Source of the DNA: Lutraria lutraria
Taxonomy: Eukaryota; Mollusca; Bivalvia; Venerida; Mactridae
DNA: 64,000 nt
NCBI GenBank assembly: GCA_964023205.1
Contig: OZ026833.1
Span: forward strand, 1,022,176 to 1,086,175
Direction of reading: 5' to 3'
Under the pieces are notes generated by a model that saw only the letters and a program-made list of their open reading frames with translations, searched no databases and had not been told where the DNA came from. Position 1 is the first letter of the stretch. Each line of letters opens with the position of its first letter. The translations under genes and the position numbers were made by a program. This document shows positions 11,924 to 25,300 of the stretch, one piece after another.

Positions 11924-12063
11924 CAATTTCCCTTCCTTTTTGATGATTGTTTTATAGTGTTAGTAGAATCGCTTTCAATTATCAACAAATATAGAAACTG
12001 GATGATAGTGCAGTTTGTTTGAATAAGGACAATTACCAAAAAGATTCTATAAAATTTCTATTT

Positions 12064-12180
12064 AGGCCAAAAAAAAAATATTGTGTGTTTCGGGTAACCC
12101 GACCCTACCTAGCCACAAGACGCCGACCCTAACGTTTTTTAACGTTCCCAAAACAATAATTTTATTCGTATTTAAAAAAA
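12064..12180. repeat. Degenerate MITE-family fragment
   Basis: AGGCC followed by an A-run, then TTTCGGGTAACCCGACCCTACCTAG, resembles the ends of the elements at 28,873, 43,687 and 63,746. The opposite end was not identified. Confidence 0.35.
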
Positions 12181-12958
12181 GCTATCAAAGGGAAATAACT
12201 CAAATTAGAGCAGTCTTCGATGAAACACACTCGACTGGCGACAAAATCGAGTGATTTTTAACTCAGACAAGTGAAAAATCCAAGTTGGAAGCCCGATCGG
12301 TCGAGAGCATTTTCCGTATCCGAAATCAGTTATCGTGCACTTAAATGTTCAATAAACACTGCACAGATCAATTTCACAGAATGCTTTTACACGAAAATGT
12401 TTTCATAATAATCTAGTCTCCAATTTTGATTGACCCAAGTTATGATTCATAATGCAGCTAACAATATAATTTGATCCAATTAATTGTGGATACATCTTCG
12501 TGAGTACTTCGTTTCTATAAAGTTTTGGTCCAGGCGTATTTTCCGAAAATCGCAAAAACATTTTCCTGAATAATCGCAATTGTGATAGTATTTATAGAAT
12601 TTTTTCTACCATATCATACAGAATAACAAAGACTCGTTAATTTTCAAGAATAGTCATTTCTTTTATAAGATGTAGTGTACGAATTTCGGATGACACATTT
12701 CGGATATAACATAGAGGCGTGTCCAACAATGCGAGCGCTCGAACTGCAATCGACCGAGCGCTCTCCGTACGAATATTGGTATCTTGAACGCTTGTGAGCG
12801 CTCACTTCAATTTCAAGATGGCGTCCATAACAACGAAAGTTTACTGAAGTGAAATTGCATATTTGTTTTTAAATAGATCCTGAGCAGTCTGGACGATAAT
12901 GATGATGCAAGGTGTTAGAAATGGTTTCTGTTACACCCAAGGAACCAGTCATTCTATA

Positions 12959-13611
12959 CACCTGGAAATAAGTTAAGCACACCCCGGAAATTTTAGTCCA
13001 TGCTGTAACACAGTTTTTGCAACGGAATGCCATCACCACCATTCCCTGGTCTGCCATGAGTCCTGATTTAAACCCACTGGAACACGTGTGGGAGATCCTG
13101 GGCCGGAAAATACAGAATTTGGACCCACCTATAGTCAACCTGCAACAACTGGAACAAGCTCTGCACCAAGAATGGCAAAATTTATCTCAAAATCGCATTA
13201 GACGCCTTACTGGTAGTATGAGGAGAAGGGTTGAGGCTGTCATCCGGGCACGTGGCGGTTACACACGTTATTAAAAATTTGGCTACGTAATGTCATTTAA
13301 GGTTAAGTACTCGTCAACATTTACCAAAACTATCCACCAGTAAATGTTTTGTAAACGCTCCAACACCATACTTATAAACACCTACATTTTTGGTAAAAAA
13401 CAACACATTTGCTTATGCTTCAATAATTTGGATAAGAATAAACTAAACTCATAAATATACTGGTTTATGATTACTAAATTGCTATCGCTACTTATCAAAT
13501 TACTATTTCTTAGCTCAATTAAGTCGTCATCTCATGACAGTGCTTTCAATCACAACCAATTTTAAATTTTAATTTTAAATTTCCGGGGTGTGCTTAACTT
13601 ATTTCCAGGTG
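12959..13611 (+). mobile_element. Nested Tc1/mariner deletion derivative, 653 bp
   Basis: Perfect 35-base terminal inverted repeats begin CACCTGGAAATAAGTTAAGC (12,959-12,993 and complement at 13,577-13,611). TA lies immediately outside each end (12,957-12,958 and 13,612-13,613), the target duplication of Tc1/mariner. Only the 3' part of a transposase gene remains inside. The element splits the N-terminal part of the Harbinger transposase. Identical repeats suggest it moved more recently than its host decayed. Confidence 0.9.
12999..13274 (+). pseudogene. C-terminal fragment of a Tc1-like transposase
   Basis: The open frame contains HAVTQFLQRNAITTIPW and SAMSPDLNPLEHVWE and ends RARGGYTRY-stop. 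The SPDLNPLEHVWE block carries the last acidic residue of the Tc1 DDE triad. The helix-turn-helix DNA-binding part and the first two catalytic Asp residues are gone, consistent with an internal deletion. It cannot be active; mobility would need a full-length relative in trans. Confidence 0.85.
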
Positions 13612-15734
13612 TATACATTATACGACGAGAACATATATAGCGTTATCGTTGAAGAAACTTTGCCGACCGACATTGATCCTGTGTTCATGAGACATGACGA
13701 TCTTAGGTATGCCACGAAAATCATTTCAGGTGAATATTTACGTAAGGTCGTTCATAAACATGTCTTACTGCAATACTTTTCGTGTTACTATGCAGGCCAG
13801 TAAGAAGGAATTACAGATTTGGAGCTTACTTTTGATATTTTCAGACGGTGTGGGGGTATAGCCCGTCTAATTATCTACCACAGTAGAGATCCCTACGGCC
13901 CTGCTTAGCTAAGTAATATTGCTTTGGTTATGATTCATTAATATTCGTTTTCTGTTTGGTAAACAATATTATTAGAGAAATTAAATTTTATGAAAATACC
14001 TTTAGTATACATTATAATTATTGTACATGTCCTGTTGATAGAGATAAATCTAATTAATGCAAATGGTCTTCATTTTTCAGTCACTATTGGAAATGGTTGG
14101 ACTACTCACTGTGGTGCAGTCAATCAGTCTGGAAAGACCTTATGCTGGCGAGTGATTCCTCTGCAATCAGGAGATCTTTGGTGGTGTAGTTGACTCGGTT
14201 TTGACTCTGTAAAGGTTCCCTACACTAATTACTTCGCTAACTTTTGTCGGGTAATGTGTGGGGAAAATATTCTTCCCTCAATGATATGTTGGCCAGACTG
14301 GATTGTATATGAAGATATTGCCAATGGGTTTTCTCACAGAAGGTGCTTTCCTGGCATAATTGTTGCTATAGATGGAAGTTACATACGGATTATTTCCATT
14401 ACAGGCCTAGGACCTGCCGAATGTAGTGACTCATTATCATACAATTTGCAGGAAAAGATACCCTGCATTTTTTCTGCAGGGTGTTTGTGAGAGCATATTG
14501 CAATTCGGAGATTTTTATGCATGCCACCTAGGTCAGTACATGATACCAGAGCATTGAGATACTGTCTGTTATGCTTTCATTTGGAATCCTAGTGCCCTGA
14601 TAATTACCACTTGTTAGGTGATTCTACTTATAGATACTGTCTGTTTAAATATCTGTTGGTTCCCCTTAGGATAGTGGGCACCTCACATCTAAGGAAAAGT
14701 TTTGTAACTTTGTCCACAGTTCCACTGAGTATGTGTATATTGTAGGATACTTTGGGTTGTTGAAGGACAAATTTAGAAAACTTTATTTTTTTTAATGTGA
14801 GCAAAGTGTCCATCATTTCACACATTATCTTTACATGCTGTATTTTATATAATTATATGCTCCAATAACCATTCTTATTTTAAGCCAATTATCACTACTT
14901 GGTAACAAAAAAATGCTATCAAGTTGATAGCCTGGGATAAGATTACTTAACTGGCTGGGATAAGATAACTTATTTAGCTACATGATCATGTTGTGAAATA
15001 ATTTTTCATATTTTTATCAACTCATGTTATCACTTTGGCTCAGGCTTCCAAGTAAATACTTCAATGAACAAGCTTAAACATACTAAACTGATGCTTTGTT
15101 AGAAATACCTCTGTAAAGATCGGTCTATGTGAAATCTGCAAAATAATGATTAAGTGACAAATCAAATTACTTATTTTCTACACTTATAGACTCAAACTCC
15201 AAAATCCACGGATTACTGGAGGTCACAATTGTACCTTGTTAATAGAACTAGTTTTACAACTTTTTGATTTTTTTGTTTATATGCATATTTTACTTTCAAT
15301 TGCAATTATGTTAAATAATTATTTTAAACTATATTATTTAAAGCTCTTGTTATGGTTGAATAAGTATTTATTTAGGTAAATAGATGTTTACAAATGTAGA
15401 TAGATTTATTTCAATGTACAATGTGTTAACATGTAAATAAATAAAATAATCATATACATGTAACTAGAAACAACATGTGTGAAATCATGAATAGCCATGT
15501 TAGACATTTTGTATCAAAGACAACACAAAAAATATTTGAAATACATGTACACCCTTATTTCCATTGTGGTCAATAGCTATACAAACCTAATGTTTACTTA
15601 TTATTTGTATACTGACTAGAAATGAATTCTGTATCTGTACATGTGGTCATTGAAATAAATTATTGAGTAAAGAAAGATATTTAGATTACATGTATATAAT
15701 GCAACATCTTCAAAGCAATACCCACTGGAAGAAT

Positions 15735-15872
15735 GACAATTATTTTGTTGTTGAGAGGTTGTTGCTCTATATAGGTTAATAATAAAATTGTACAATGAGA
15801 AAAATCACGTTGTCATTGAAGGATCGAGGTAATGTTGCAAATAAAGGGCCGCACTGTAGAGGTTGTACTGTA
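15735..15872. repeat. MITE fragment related to the elements at 19,618 and 61,321
   Basis: TTGTTGAGAGGTTGTTGCTC and GGCCGCACTGTAGAGGTTGTACTGTA match the internal and right-terminal parts of the GAGAGGTTGT MITE family seen at 33,489 and 61,321. It lies within the Harbinger interior. Confidence 0.5.
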
Positions 15873-16699
15873 TAACACAAGTTACAAATCACATAAAATA
15901 CATTGTATAATACTGAAAGACATTTTAAGACTAATATAAGCAAATTAAAGTTGAATAAATATTTTCAGGTAATTTTCTAAGAAATTGACTTATTTGGTGC
16001 AAATACAACATTAATCATCATTTGTCAGTCTATGACAGTGTCAATGTTATTTCTAAATTATGAAATGTATTTTTGTATATTAAGTGTTCAATATTCTAGG
16101 CTCTTCATGTTAATTATCACCTCATAATAAATGCAAAATTTCAGTCAATTTAATTAATTATACAAATGTTATTATATCTAGATAGTTCAAAATACATGTA
16201 ATTTCTAATTTGTTTACCTCACTTTTATTGTTTAGAGTATTTAGATTTCATTAAGTATCATTTCTAACTGTGTGAAGCATTGTAAGACATATAACTATAT
16301 GGTTACATGTAGTAATTTATCATATTTCAGTTAGTTATATTAACAAACAAACAAACAGAGAATGACTATGCTATGTCTTTAACATTATTTGTAAACTGTA
16401 TCTGTTTAATGAACAATTATTATGAATCATGTTCATGCATGTTTTATAATTGTTAAAATTGAGACATGATTCAAATGACTGCTGAAATTACTGCTTTGTT
16501 AGTAAAACTGTGTTTACAAGTATCTAGAATTTGTTGTTTAAAGAAATTTTAAAGAGGTCCATACATAAATAAACAGTATTATATAAATAGACAAATGAAA
16601 AAATATCTTAATAGATTTACACAAACTTTGTATTCACTTGGTTAAGTTACATAAAACTTCAAAAATAAAATGTGATTGTTTTTTATTTATCCTTTCATT

Positions 16700-18500
16700 C
16701 AAATAGGATGACTAGTCTTTCAAATGTAGACACATGCCTTGTGTCCAAAGCTATCCTCACATTGTGCACATGTCTCAGAGTGTTCCTCTTGATATACATC
16801 AAACCATCTAGGAGTTTCATCATCAAAGCTTAGTCTAGAGGAGCGATGCTTTCATTTAACATGAGGGGTAGTATTGAAGGAAGTATTGGCTGCTCACACT
16901 CTAACGTATCTTCCTCATTGATTTGAAATTGAAAAGAGTCAACATTGGAGTGGAAACCCTCGATAACTTGCCATAGCATATCCCCCATCGCAACCAAATG
17001 CCCCCATATCTGTCGTCTATTATGGTATCAGTTTGAACTGTTTCTCTTCAATGTTTTATGCCTGCAATATGAATATGAAATAAACAATCAGACATAAATA
17101 CCTATGTACATACATTTTTATCCAATCCATACTGCAATGCCATTGTCATTGTGATAAGTGTTATTATTTAGATTATTACTGAACTACCACAAAAAACAAT
17201 GTCTTAATATTATTTGTCAAAGGTATTGTCCCAATGTAGAATGATCAGACATTTAAATGCAATTATAAGTCTAATCACAGTCAGAACAATTGTGAAGTGA
17301 AACAATCCTATTAAATCAAATGAAAATATCATCCATGGCACATGACCCAGATATATTCTTCAGACATATAAAAAAGCATTCCAGAAAAGGAATGTAGTAC
17401 AAAATTTGAAGATATACATAATACAAATTGTTGGATAACCACATGAAATAGCTTTTTGTTGGATGACCACATGAAATAGGGTTATGTTAGATAATCACAT
17501 GAAATAGCTAATTTAGTCAGTGAGCAAGACAGAAGCATGATGGGTATGTGATATACTGTCACTTCTACCCAACTTTAGATCAATGCAAATAACAGAAATA
17601 AATGAACACCTAGCCACAAATGAACAATTTAATACTTTTCTATACATAAAGATATTTCAAACACTTTAAGTGTTACATTTTGCCATAACAGACACTAAAT
17701 TCTTATAGATTATCACATGTATGCTATATAGAATATTATGAAAAAACATTAAACAACATAAATTATAATAATAGAATGAAATTGAATACATGTGTACCTT
17801 GCTGCAATCATCAAGGTTGTATTTTATATTCATTGTCATGCAATCTTCCACAAGATCCCCCCTGACTACATGTTGCCGGGTGACGGTGTGTCTGTATAAA
17901 ATGTGCTGTAGCTAAGGTCATCTGTCAAGTAGCAGTTAAATTGATTTTTGTGTCCATAAACAAGTCCTAAGAAACAAAAAGACGAATGAAATTACAATAC
18001 TATGTACACTACTGTGCTATTAACAAGATAGAAGAAGGAGTTCTCCTTTCAAAACATAAGATATTCATAACATTTGTTTGAACTATTCTCAAGTACAGTC
18101 AAACCTGTTATCAGCCACCTCAGAATAAAGGCCGACCTGTGAATATAGGACATCATTTCAAAAACTCTCATCAATTATTAAGAACAAGATGACATCCAAA
18201 TTAAGACAACTAGTCCCTACAAATTGCATTGTCTTTCCAAAGGGTGGCCTTTGTTCACAGGTTTGACTGCATATAAATAAAATTCTACACAATAGTCATA
18301 TCTTAAATATCATTTCAACTTACGGGAGGTATTAATAAATGCCTGGATAGGATAAAACTTACTCTGGATTCGACAGAAAAGAATCATTTTACCTTGGTTT
18401 TCTTCAATGCCACCATTAATTTTGCATTTGCTGCTGTTGAGATGCCATTGACACTGACAACTTTATCGATGCTTGATGTCACTGTTAAAATGGTGATGAT
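16700..18500 (-). pseudogene. Minus-strand coding relics in the Harbinger element (probable second ORF)
   Basis: Three minus-strand stretches look formerly coding. Near 18,375-18,510 one reads TSSIDKVVSVNGISTAANAK. Near 17,850-17,970, after a TTCTTAG acceptor-like site, one reads LVYGHKNQFNCYLTDDLSYS. Near 16,730-16,960 one contains RWFDVYQEEHSETCAQC and ends HKACVYI-stop. Harbinger elements carry a second, often oppositely oriented gene for a Myb/SANT or accessory protein, which is my tentative reading. No SANT helix signature is recognisable. Confidence 0.35.
18094..18273. mobile_element. MITE with ACAGTCAAACCTGT ends
   Basis: The left end TACAGTCAAACCTGT is mirrored by ACAGGTTTGACTGCA on the right. 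The interior holds AAAGGCCGACC and GGGTGGCCTTTGTTCAC, themselves partly complementary. A relative lies at 60,358-60,540. Confidence 0.7.
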
Positions 18501-19043
18501 TTTTCTGGGGAAAAAGACAGGATATTAGAATTTGCAACCTGGAAACAGGGATGCTATGTAATAAAGCATCCCTGCTGGAAATTAGGCGAATGAATTTAAT
18601 TAAATATATTAATATTTAAAAATTAGATCACTTACTTCCAATCAGCGATTATGGTACACAATAATTTTAAAAAATACTTTGTACAATTATAACATTGTAT
18701 ATTGGAGTAACAAAAAAAAATCAATGAAAATGTTTTGTTTATTCGTCGTTAACAATTTGAAGTACAAATTTCCGTTAATTAAACTAAATTTTCGAACTAT
18801 ATTAGAAAAATACCGGCACATACTTATCGTTTTGACAACCATGATGTCCGACCCGTGTCTTGTTTTTTTAAAATTCAGCTCGCTCAACTTCCACTCATCG
18901 GCCGCCATCTTGGATATCAGAGCGATTCACCCAAATAGGTGTATCGCGAGCGCTCGGAGTGCTCACCGAGAGCCCGTGTTTATAAACCGTTCAGAAGGCG
19001 AGCTATCGATTGCAGTTCGAGCGCTCGCATTGTTGAACATGCC

Positions 19044-20540
19044 TTGGTTTATTTCATACTATTTTTACGTATTAATGTAATGCAGTATTACTGTGATCAC
19101 ATTTATTATCAGCATTTTGTAAGTTTAACATTCATCGTAAGATATGTATGTACATGTTTTCTTACACGTCCTTCAAGTCTGTATATCATGAATATCAATT
19201 ATGTTTATGTCGTTGAAGATTATGCAAAAAGATAAAACCGCCAATAGCGACCACTTCAAATTATAAAGAAGCCTAGTTATAACAACCACATAACTTTCTG
19301 AATATTTTCTCACTTTGCACTTTATTCTTTTATATATTGGTCCCAAATATCTTAATACAGTTCAAATTAAATTGTTATGGTTCATAGTTTAAAGTGTTAC
19401 TCATTTATAAATAGTCATGTTTGTAGACCTACTGTATAATATTTATTCATATTTGTTATCTGTCTACATTTGTTCATGTCTAACTGATAAGTTATATGCT
19501 TACTGTAATAAACAAGTGGTAATAGCACAATAGTATGAACGTAGGTTGCTAACTAGTAAGTTATGTATTTGTGTTTACCACTTATGATCACTGATGAGCA
19601 TTATTATTACAAATGAATACAGTGCGATATCTCCAACGCAACACCTTTTGAGGGTAGCAAAATAAGTTTGTTGCTCTATAGATTAACAGTTAACTCATGC
19701 AGTGGAAAAACCCATGTTGTTGTTGAAAGGAGGTTGTTGCTCAAGAGAGGGCCGCTCTGGAGAGATTGTTCTGTAGTTGTTACTGTTATTGAAGTGCCTA
19801 ATTTGTAAACAATGATGTATTATGTATTAGAGGGTTATGGTTATGTATTATATATTGTTGTTACTGTTTAAGTATTATGAGCTGTATTCTGTATTAGTGT
19901 TATGTATAATGTAGGATTTCACTGAGTTGTAGTTTTTATCTTTTATTAAAAACATATATATTAGCCTCCAAAGCTACTTGATATGATATAAATGTAGGTT
20001 AATATAAGCGTAACAAATTAGAATATAAATAACATGATGTTGATTGATGGTAGTTCGCATTATTCAGCACGTTCGCTTGTACAAACTTCTGTATTGTTCA
20101 TACAAGTATCAACCACCGAACGCGGTCCAATTATGTGGCAAATTGTGCGTTCAGGTAAATTTTACATTGAATCATATTAAAATATATTAAATTTTCAATT
20201 TTCATGAACTAATATCAAAGTGTAACCAATGAAATAACCACTCTTAAACATTATTTTTGAAAATACCATTGTTTTTTTATAAATGGATATAAATGACGTT
20301 TAATTGCAATCAACTCTCCCAAGCACCCTAAATAATTATTTCATGGCATTCGTATTTTGTATTTAAAACTACCAGCTGTAATTGTCTTCAGCTTTAATTG
20401 ACTTTTACCGTGTTTTCAAGATTGAAGATTATCTGTAACGTAAACATATAAGTATACATGTTTCTGGTCACATGATCCAATACAATATATTTACAAATAA
20501 AAGAGCACAGTATTTATAAGTTACACAAGTATGTACAATT
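19044..20540. other. TRIM upstream flank without its exon 1; no gene seen
   Basis: Starting exactly at the right Harbinger border, the sequence matches the 5' flanks at 32,960-33,890 and 47,730-49,380. The exon-1 sequence that should lie to its left is absent; the Harbinger element is there instead. This suggests loss of an exon 1 associated with the insertion or a later rearrangement. No coding sequence is seen. Confidence 0.6.
19618..19776. mobile_element. MITE in TRIM 5' flank (copy 1)
   Basis: The ends ACAGTGCGATATCTCCA and CTGGAGAGATTGTTCTGTA are inverted repeats. The interior contains TTGTTGCTC repeats. Copies at 33,489-33,653 and 48,258-48,425 sit in the same place in the paralogous flanks, so the insertion predates the duplications. 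Confidence 0.65.
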
Positions 20541-20918
20541 TACATGTAAAATTCAAACACGAAATTAATAAACAGAACTAAATAAATGACAGGCAAGATA
20601 AATGGTTGTAATATTAATGCCACCCGTTTTGAAACATAAAATGTGAACACAATGTCTCGAACAATGCTAATTTAGCGCATCGTATACAAATGTACGTATG
20701 GGTTGTCAATGATCGGCACAAAAAAAAACACTAAAAAATTAACAGATGTTTTATAATGTAAACATTGTCTTCAACAAAAGACTAAATGTGACCAAATAAG
20801 CTACACATATATTACTGTCAATCACGGAATTAAATACACATTCCATGACTTGTGTTGAGTCTATCAATAACAAATACAACATATATGTCATCTGATTGTC
20901 CGAATTAACGCAAGTATT

Positions 20919-21451
20919 TTACACTTTATTTGGCTGCAATGTTTGTATTGATATTAGGCTTGGATAGCCAGCAACAATCAACCTTGAACGTTCATTTTCA
21001 TACACAGCACAATATCTTTTTTTTTTATCCATCAATAACGTCAATTGTCTTTTTGAATTCTTTTGCATCTTTACCTATCTGATAAACCGCGCCTGACGAC
21101 TCCGTGAAAACAAGACATATATGAGCCGGTAATATACATAAAGCCCATATTTTGTTGTTTCAAATGAATTTACTTTCATTTTCAATCCCCCGGTTTTGTC
21201 TAAAACAGTCAAACCTTGCTTGTTGTTGGTCACATATATATCCTTGTTAACGCTTATTGCAATTTGCCTGCATGATGAGAACATCTGTTCACCATTAGCA
21301 TCTCTGTCATACGTTCTTAGAAGCTTCCCAGTTGTACTGTAGACATTTACTTTATTTTCTTCACATGCAAATATCTCTCCACCATCATATGTCATACCAT
21401 AACCAACCATTGCCAAAAAGGGTAAATTTTGATTGGAATTACATTGTTCAT
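20919..21451 (-). pseudogene. TRIM-like propeller fragment D, truncated by minisatellite Sat1
   Basis: Only the C-terminal half of the beta-propeller remains. It starts at YGMTYDGGEIFACEENKVNVY and ends at LQPNKV-stop (TAA at 20,919-20,921). It most resembles the intact gene at 49,752-52,302. A 1-bp deletion near 21,155-21,160 (ATTTTGTTGTTTC against ATGTTGTTGTTTTC) shifts the frame after VNSFE. Homology to the family breaks off at about 21,451, and Sat1 starts 85 bases beyond. The coiled coil, intron, exon 1 and promoter are gone. Confidence 0.8.
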
Positions 21452-21535
21452 CAGCGGATCACCACATTATGTAACACACATATCACATATCATATATAAA
21501 CATTTAATTCGGACCATTGCTCATAAATGTTTACT

Positions 21536-24500
21536 TCATGGTATAGTCTACACTTTGTATATATGTATTATATTATGGTATACTCTACACTTTGTATATG
21601 TATTATATCATGGTATACTCTACACTTTGTATATATGTATAATATCATGGTATACTCTACACTTTGTATATGTATTATATCATGGTATACTCTACACTTT
21701 GTATATGTATTATATCATGGTATATACTACACTTTGTATATGTATTATATCATGGTATACCCTACACTTTGTATATGTATTATATCATGGTATATATTAC
21801 ACTTTGTATATGTATTATATCATGGTATACACTACACTTTGTATATGTATTATATCATGGTATACTCTACACCTTGTATATGTATTATATCATGGTATAC
21901 TCTACACTTTGTATATGTATTATATCATCTGGTATACCCTACACTTTGTATATATATTATATCATGGTATACCCTACACTTTGTATATATATTATATAAT
22001 GACATACACCACACTTTTTATATGTATTATATCATGGTATACCCTACACTTTGTATATATATTATATAATGACATACACTACACTTTATATATATGTATT
22101 ATATCATGGTATGCACTACACTTTATATATGTATTATAACATGGTACACACTACACTTTGTATATATTTATTATATCATGGTATACTCTACACTGTATAT
22201 ATGTATTATAACATGGTACACACTACACTTTGTATATATTTATTATATCATGGTATACTCTACACTGTATATATGTATTATAACATGGTACACACTACAC
22301 TTTGTATATATTTATTATATCATGGTATACTCTACACTGTATATATGTATTATATCATGGTATACACTAGACTTTGTATATATGCATTATAATATGGTAT
22401 AACCTACACTTTGTATATATGTATTATATCATGGTATACTCTACACTTTGTATATGTATTATATCATGGTATATACTACACTTTGTATATGTATTATATC
22501 ATCTGGTATACCCTACACTTTGTATATATATTATACCATGGTATACCCTACACTTTGTATATATATTATATAATGACATACACTACACTTTATATTTATG
22601 TATTATATCATGGTATGCACTACACTTTATATATGTATTATATCATGGTATACTCTACACTTTGTATTTGTATTATTTCATCTGGTATACCCTACACTTT
22701 GTATATATATTATATAATGACATACACTACACTTTATATATATGTATTATATCATGGTATGCACTACACTTTATACATGTATTATATCATGGTACACACT
22801 ACACTTTGTATATATGTATTATATCATGGTATACTCTACACTGTATATATGTATTATATCATGGTATACACTACACTTTGTATATATGCATTATAATATG
22901 GTATAACCTACACTTTGTATATATGTATTATATCATGGTATACTCTACACTTTGTATATGTATTATATCATGGTATACTCTACACTTTGTATATGTATTA
23001 TATCATGGTATACGCTACACTTTGTATATGAATTATATCATGGTATACGCTACACTTTGTATATGTATTATATCATGGTATACGCTACACTTTGTATATG
23101 TATTATATCATGGTACACACTACACTTTGTATATGTATTATATCATGGTATACTCTACACTTTGTATATGTATTATATCATGGTATACTCTACACTTTGT
23201 ATATGTATTATATCATGGTATACACTACACTTTGTAAATGTATTATATCACGGGTTACTCTACACTTTGTATATATGTATTATATCATGGTATACCCTAC
23301 ACTTTGTATATATATTATATCATGGTATACACTACACTTTGTATATATATTATATCATGGTATACACTACACTTTATATATATATATTATATCATGGTAT
23401 ACACTACACTTCATATATATGTATTATATCATGGTATGCACTACACTTTGTATATGTATTATATCATGGTATACCCTACACTTTGTATATATATAATATC
23501 ATGGTATACACTACACTTTATATATATGTATTATATCATGGTATACACTACACTTTGTATATATGTATTATATCATGGTATGCACTACACTTTGTATATG
23601 TATTATATCATGGTATACCCTACACTTTGTATATATATTATATCATGGTATACTCTACACTTTGTATATGTATTATATCATGGTATGCACTACACCTTGT
23701 GTATGTATTATATCATGGTATACCCTACACTTTGTATATATATTATATCATGGTATGCACTACACCTTGTGTATGTATTATATCATGGTATACCCTACAC
23801 TTTGTATATATATTATATCATGGTATGCACTACACCTTGTGTATGTATTATATCATGGTATACCCTACACTTTGTATATATATTATATCATGGTATACCC
23901 TACACTTTGTATATATATTATATCATGGTATACCCTACACTTTGTATATATATTGTATCATGGTATACTCTACACTTTGTATATGTATTATATCATGGTA
24001 TGCACTACACCTTGTGTATGTATTATATCATGGTATACCTTACACTTAGTATATGTATTATATCATGGTATACTCTACACTTTGTATATGTATTATATCA
24101 TGGTATACTCTACACTTTGTATATGTATTATATCATGGTATACTCTACACTTTGTATATGTATTATATCATGGTATACTCTACACTTTGTATATGTATTA
24201 TATCATGGTATGTACTACACTTTGTATATGTATTATATCATGATATACTCTACACTTTGTATATGTATTATATCATGGTATACTCTACACTTTGTATATG
24301 TATTATATCATGGTATACTCTACACTTTGTATATGTATTATATCATGGTATACTCTACACTTTGTATATGTATTATATCATGGTATACTCTACACTTTGT
24401 ATATGTATTATATCATGGTATGTACTACACTTTTTTATATGTATTATATCATGGTATACTCTACACTTTGTATATGTATTATATCATCTGGTATACCCTA

Positions 24501-25300
24501 CACTTTGTATATATATTATATCATGGTATACTCTACACTTTGTATATGTATTATATCATGGTATGCACTACACCTTGTGTATGTATTATATCATGGTATA
24601 CCCTACACTTAGTATATGTATTATATCATGGTATACTCTACACTTTGTATATGTATTATATCATGGTATACTCTACACTTTGTGTATGTATTATATCATG
24701 GTATACTCTACACTTTGTATATGTATTATATCATGGTATGTACTACACTTTGTATATGTATTATATCATGGTATACTCTACACTTTGTATATGTATTATA
24801 TCATGGTATACTCTACACTTTGTATATGTATTATATCATGGTATACTCTACACTTTGTATATGTATTATATCATGGTATACTCTACACTTTGTATATGTA
24901 TAATATCATGGTGTACTCTACACTTTGTATATGTATTATATCATGGTATACTCTACACTTTGTATATATATTATATCATGGTATACTCTACACTTTGTAT
25001 ATATATTATATCATGGTATACCCTACATTTTGTATATATATTATATCATGGTATACCCTACACTTTGTATATATATTATATAATGACATACACTACACTT
25101 TATATATATGTATTATATCATGGTATGCACTACACTTTATATATATGTATTATATCATGGTATACACTACACTTTGTATATATGCATTATATCATGGTAT
25201 ACACTACACTTTGTATATGTATTATATCACGGTATACTCTACACTTTGTATATATGTATTATATCATGGTATAACCTACACTTTGTATATGTCTAAAATC
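21536..25300. repeat. Minisatellite Sat1, array 1: 35-bp unit, about 105 copies
   Basis: The unit ATCATGGTATACTCTACACT plus TTGTATATGTATTAT recurs every 35 bases, with 36-37-base variants where TATATG is extended. Common variants carry TATACCC, TATACAC, TATGCAC or CACCTTGTG, and they come in runs, suggesting block amplification. The plus-strand consensus has no TAA, TAG or TGA, so it is open in all three frames. The resulting long ORFs (up to 678 codons here) encode a 35-residue Tyr/Ile/Cys/Leu-rich repeat and are not believed to be genes. Variant units containing TATAATGACA supply the stops that do occur. Confidence 0.95.

Larger units (their letters stand above)
12880..14820 (+). pseudogene. 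Harbinger transposase relic (DDE superfamily), interrupted and frameshifted
   Basis: Reading across several frameshifts gives the order expected for a PIF/Harbinger nuclease. First comes KWFLLHPRNQSFY, resembling the family's WVHP-type N-terminal block, just before 12,957, continued after the nested insertion as TLYDENIYSVIVEETL. Then come WPDWIVYEDIANGF and CFPGIIVAIDGSYIRI (14,290-14,400; first catalytic Asp in AIDG). LQGVCES follows near 14,475, VHDTRALRY near 14,537 (second Asp), HLLGDSTY near 14,610, and a terminal DSGHLTSKEKFCNF block near 14,670. Stops and shifts between the blocks show it is dead. Some gaps might be introns, but several breaks fall inside conserved blocks. Confidence 0.7.
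12716..19043. mobile_element. PIF/Harbinger DNA transposon, degenerate, 6.3 kb
   Basis: Terminal inverted repeats of 38 bases lie at 12,716-12,753 and 19,006-19,043. They share AACAATGCGAGCGCTCGAAC and differ at two positions. Subterminal sequence also repeats in inverted form, including GAGCGCTC and a CAAGATGGCG motif. Inside are a broken Harbinger transposase (12,880-14,820, plus strand) and minus-strand coding relics at 16,700-18,500. A two-gene opposed arrangement is typical of Harbinger elements. The expected 3-bp target duplication is not visible (flanks AGA and TTG), so one border may have been altered. The remaining interior is AT-rich and holds two small MITEs. Confidence 0.75.

Noticed and set aside
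18687..19235. Short ORFs on both strands at the right end of the Harbinger element
   Set aside because: They overlap the terminal inverted repeat and subterminal sequence and show no protein family features.
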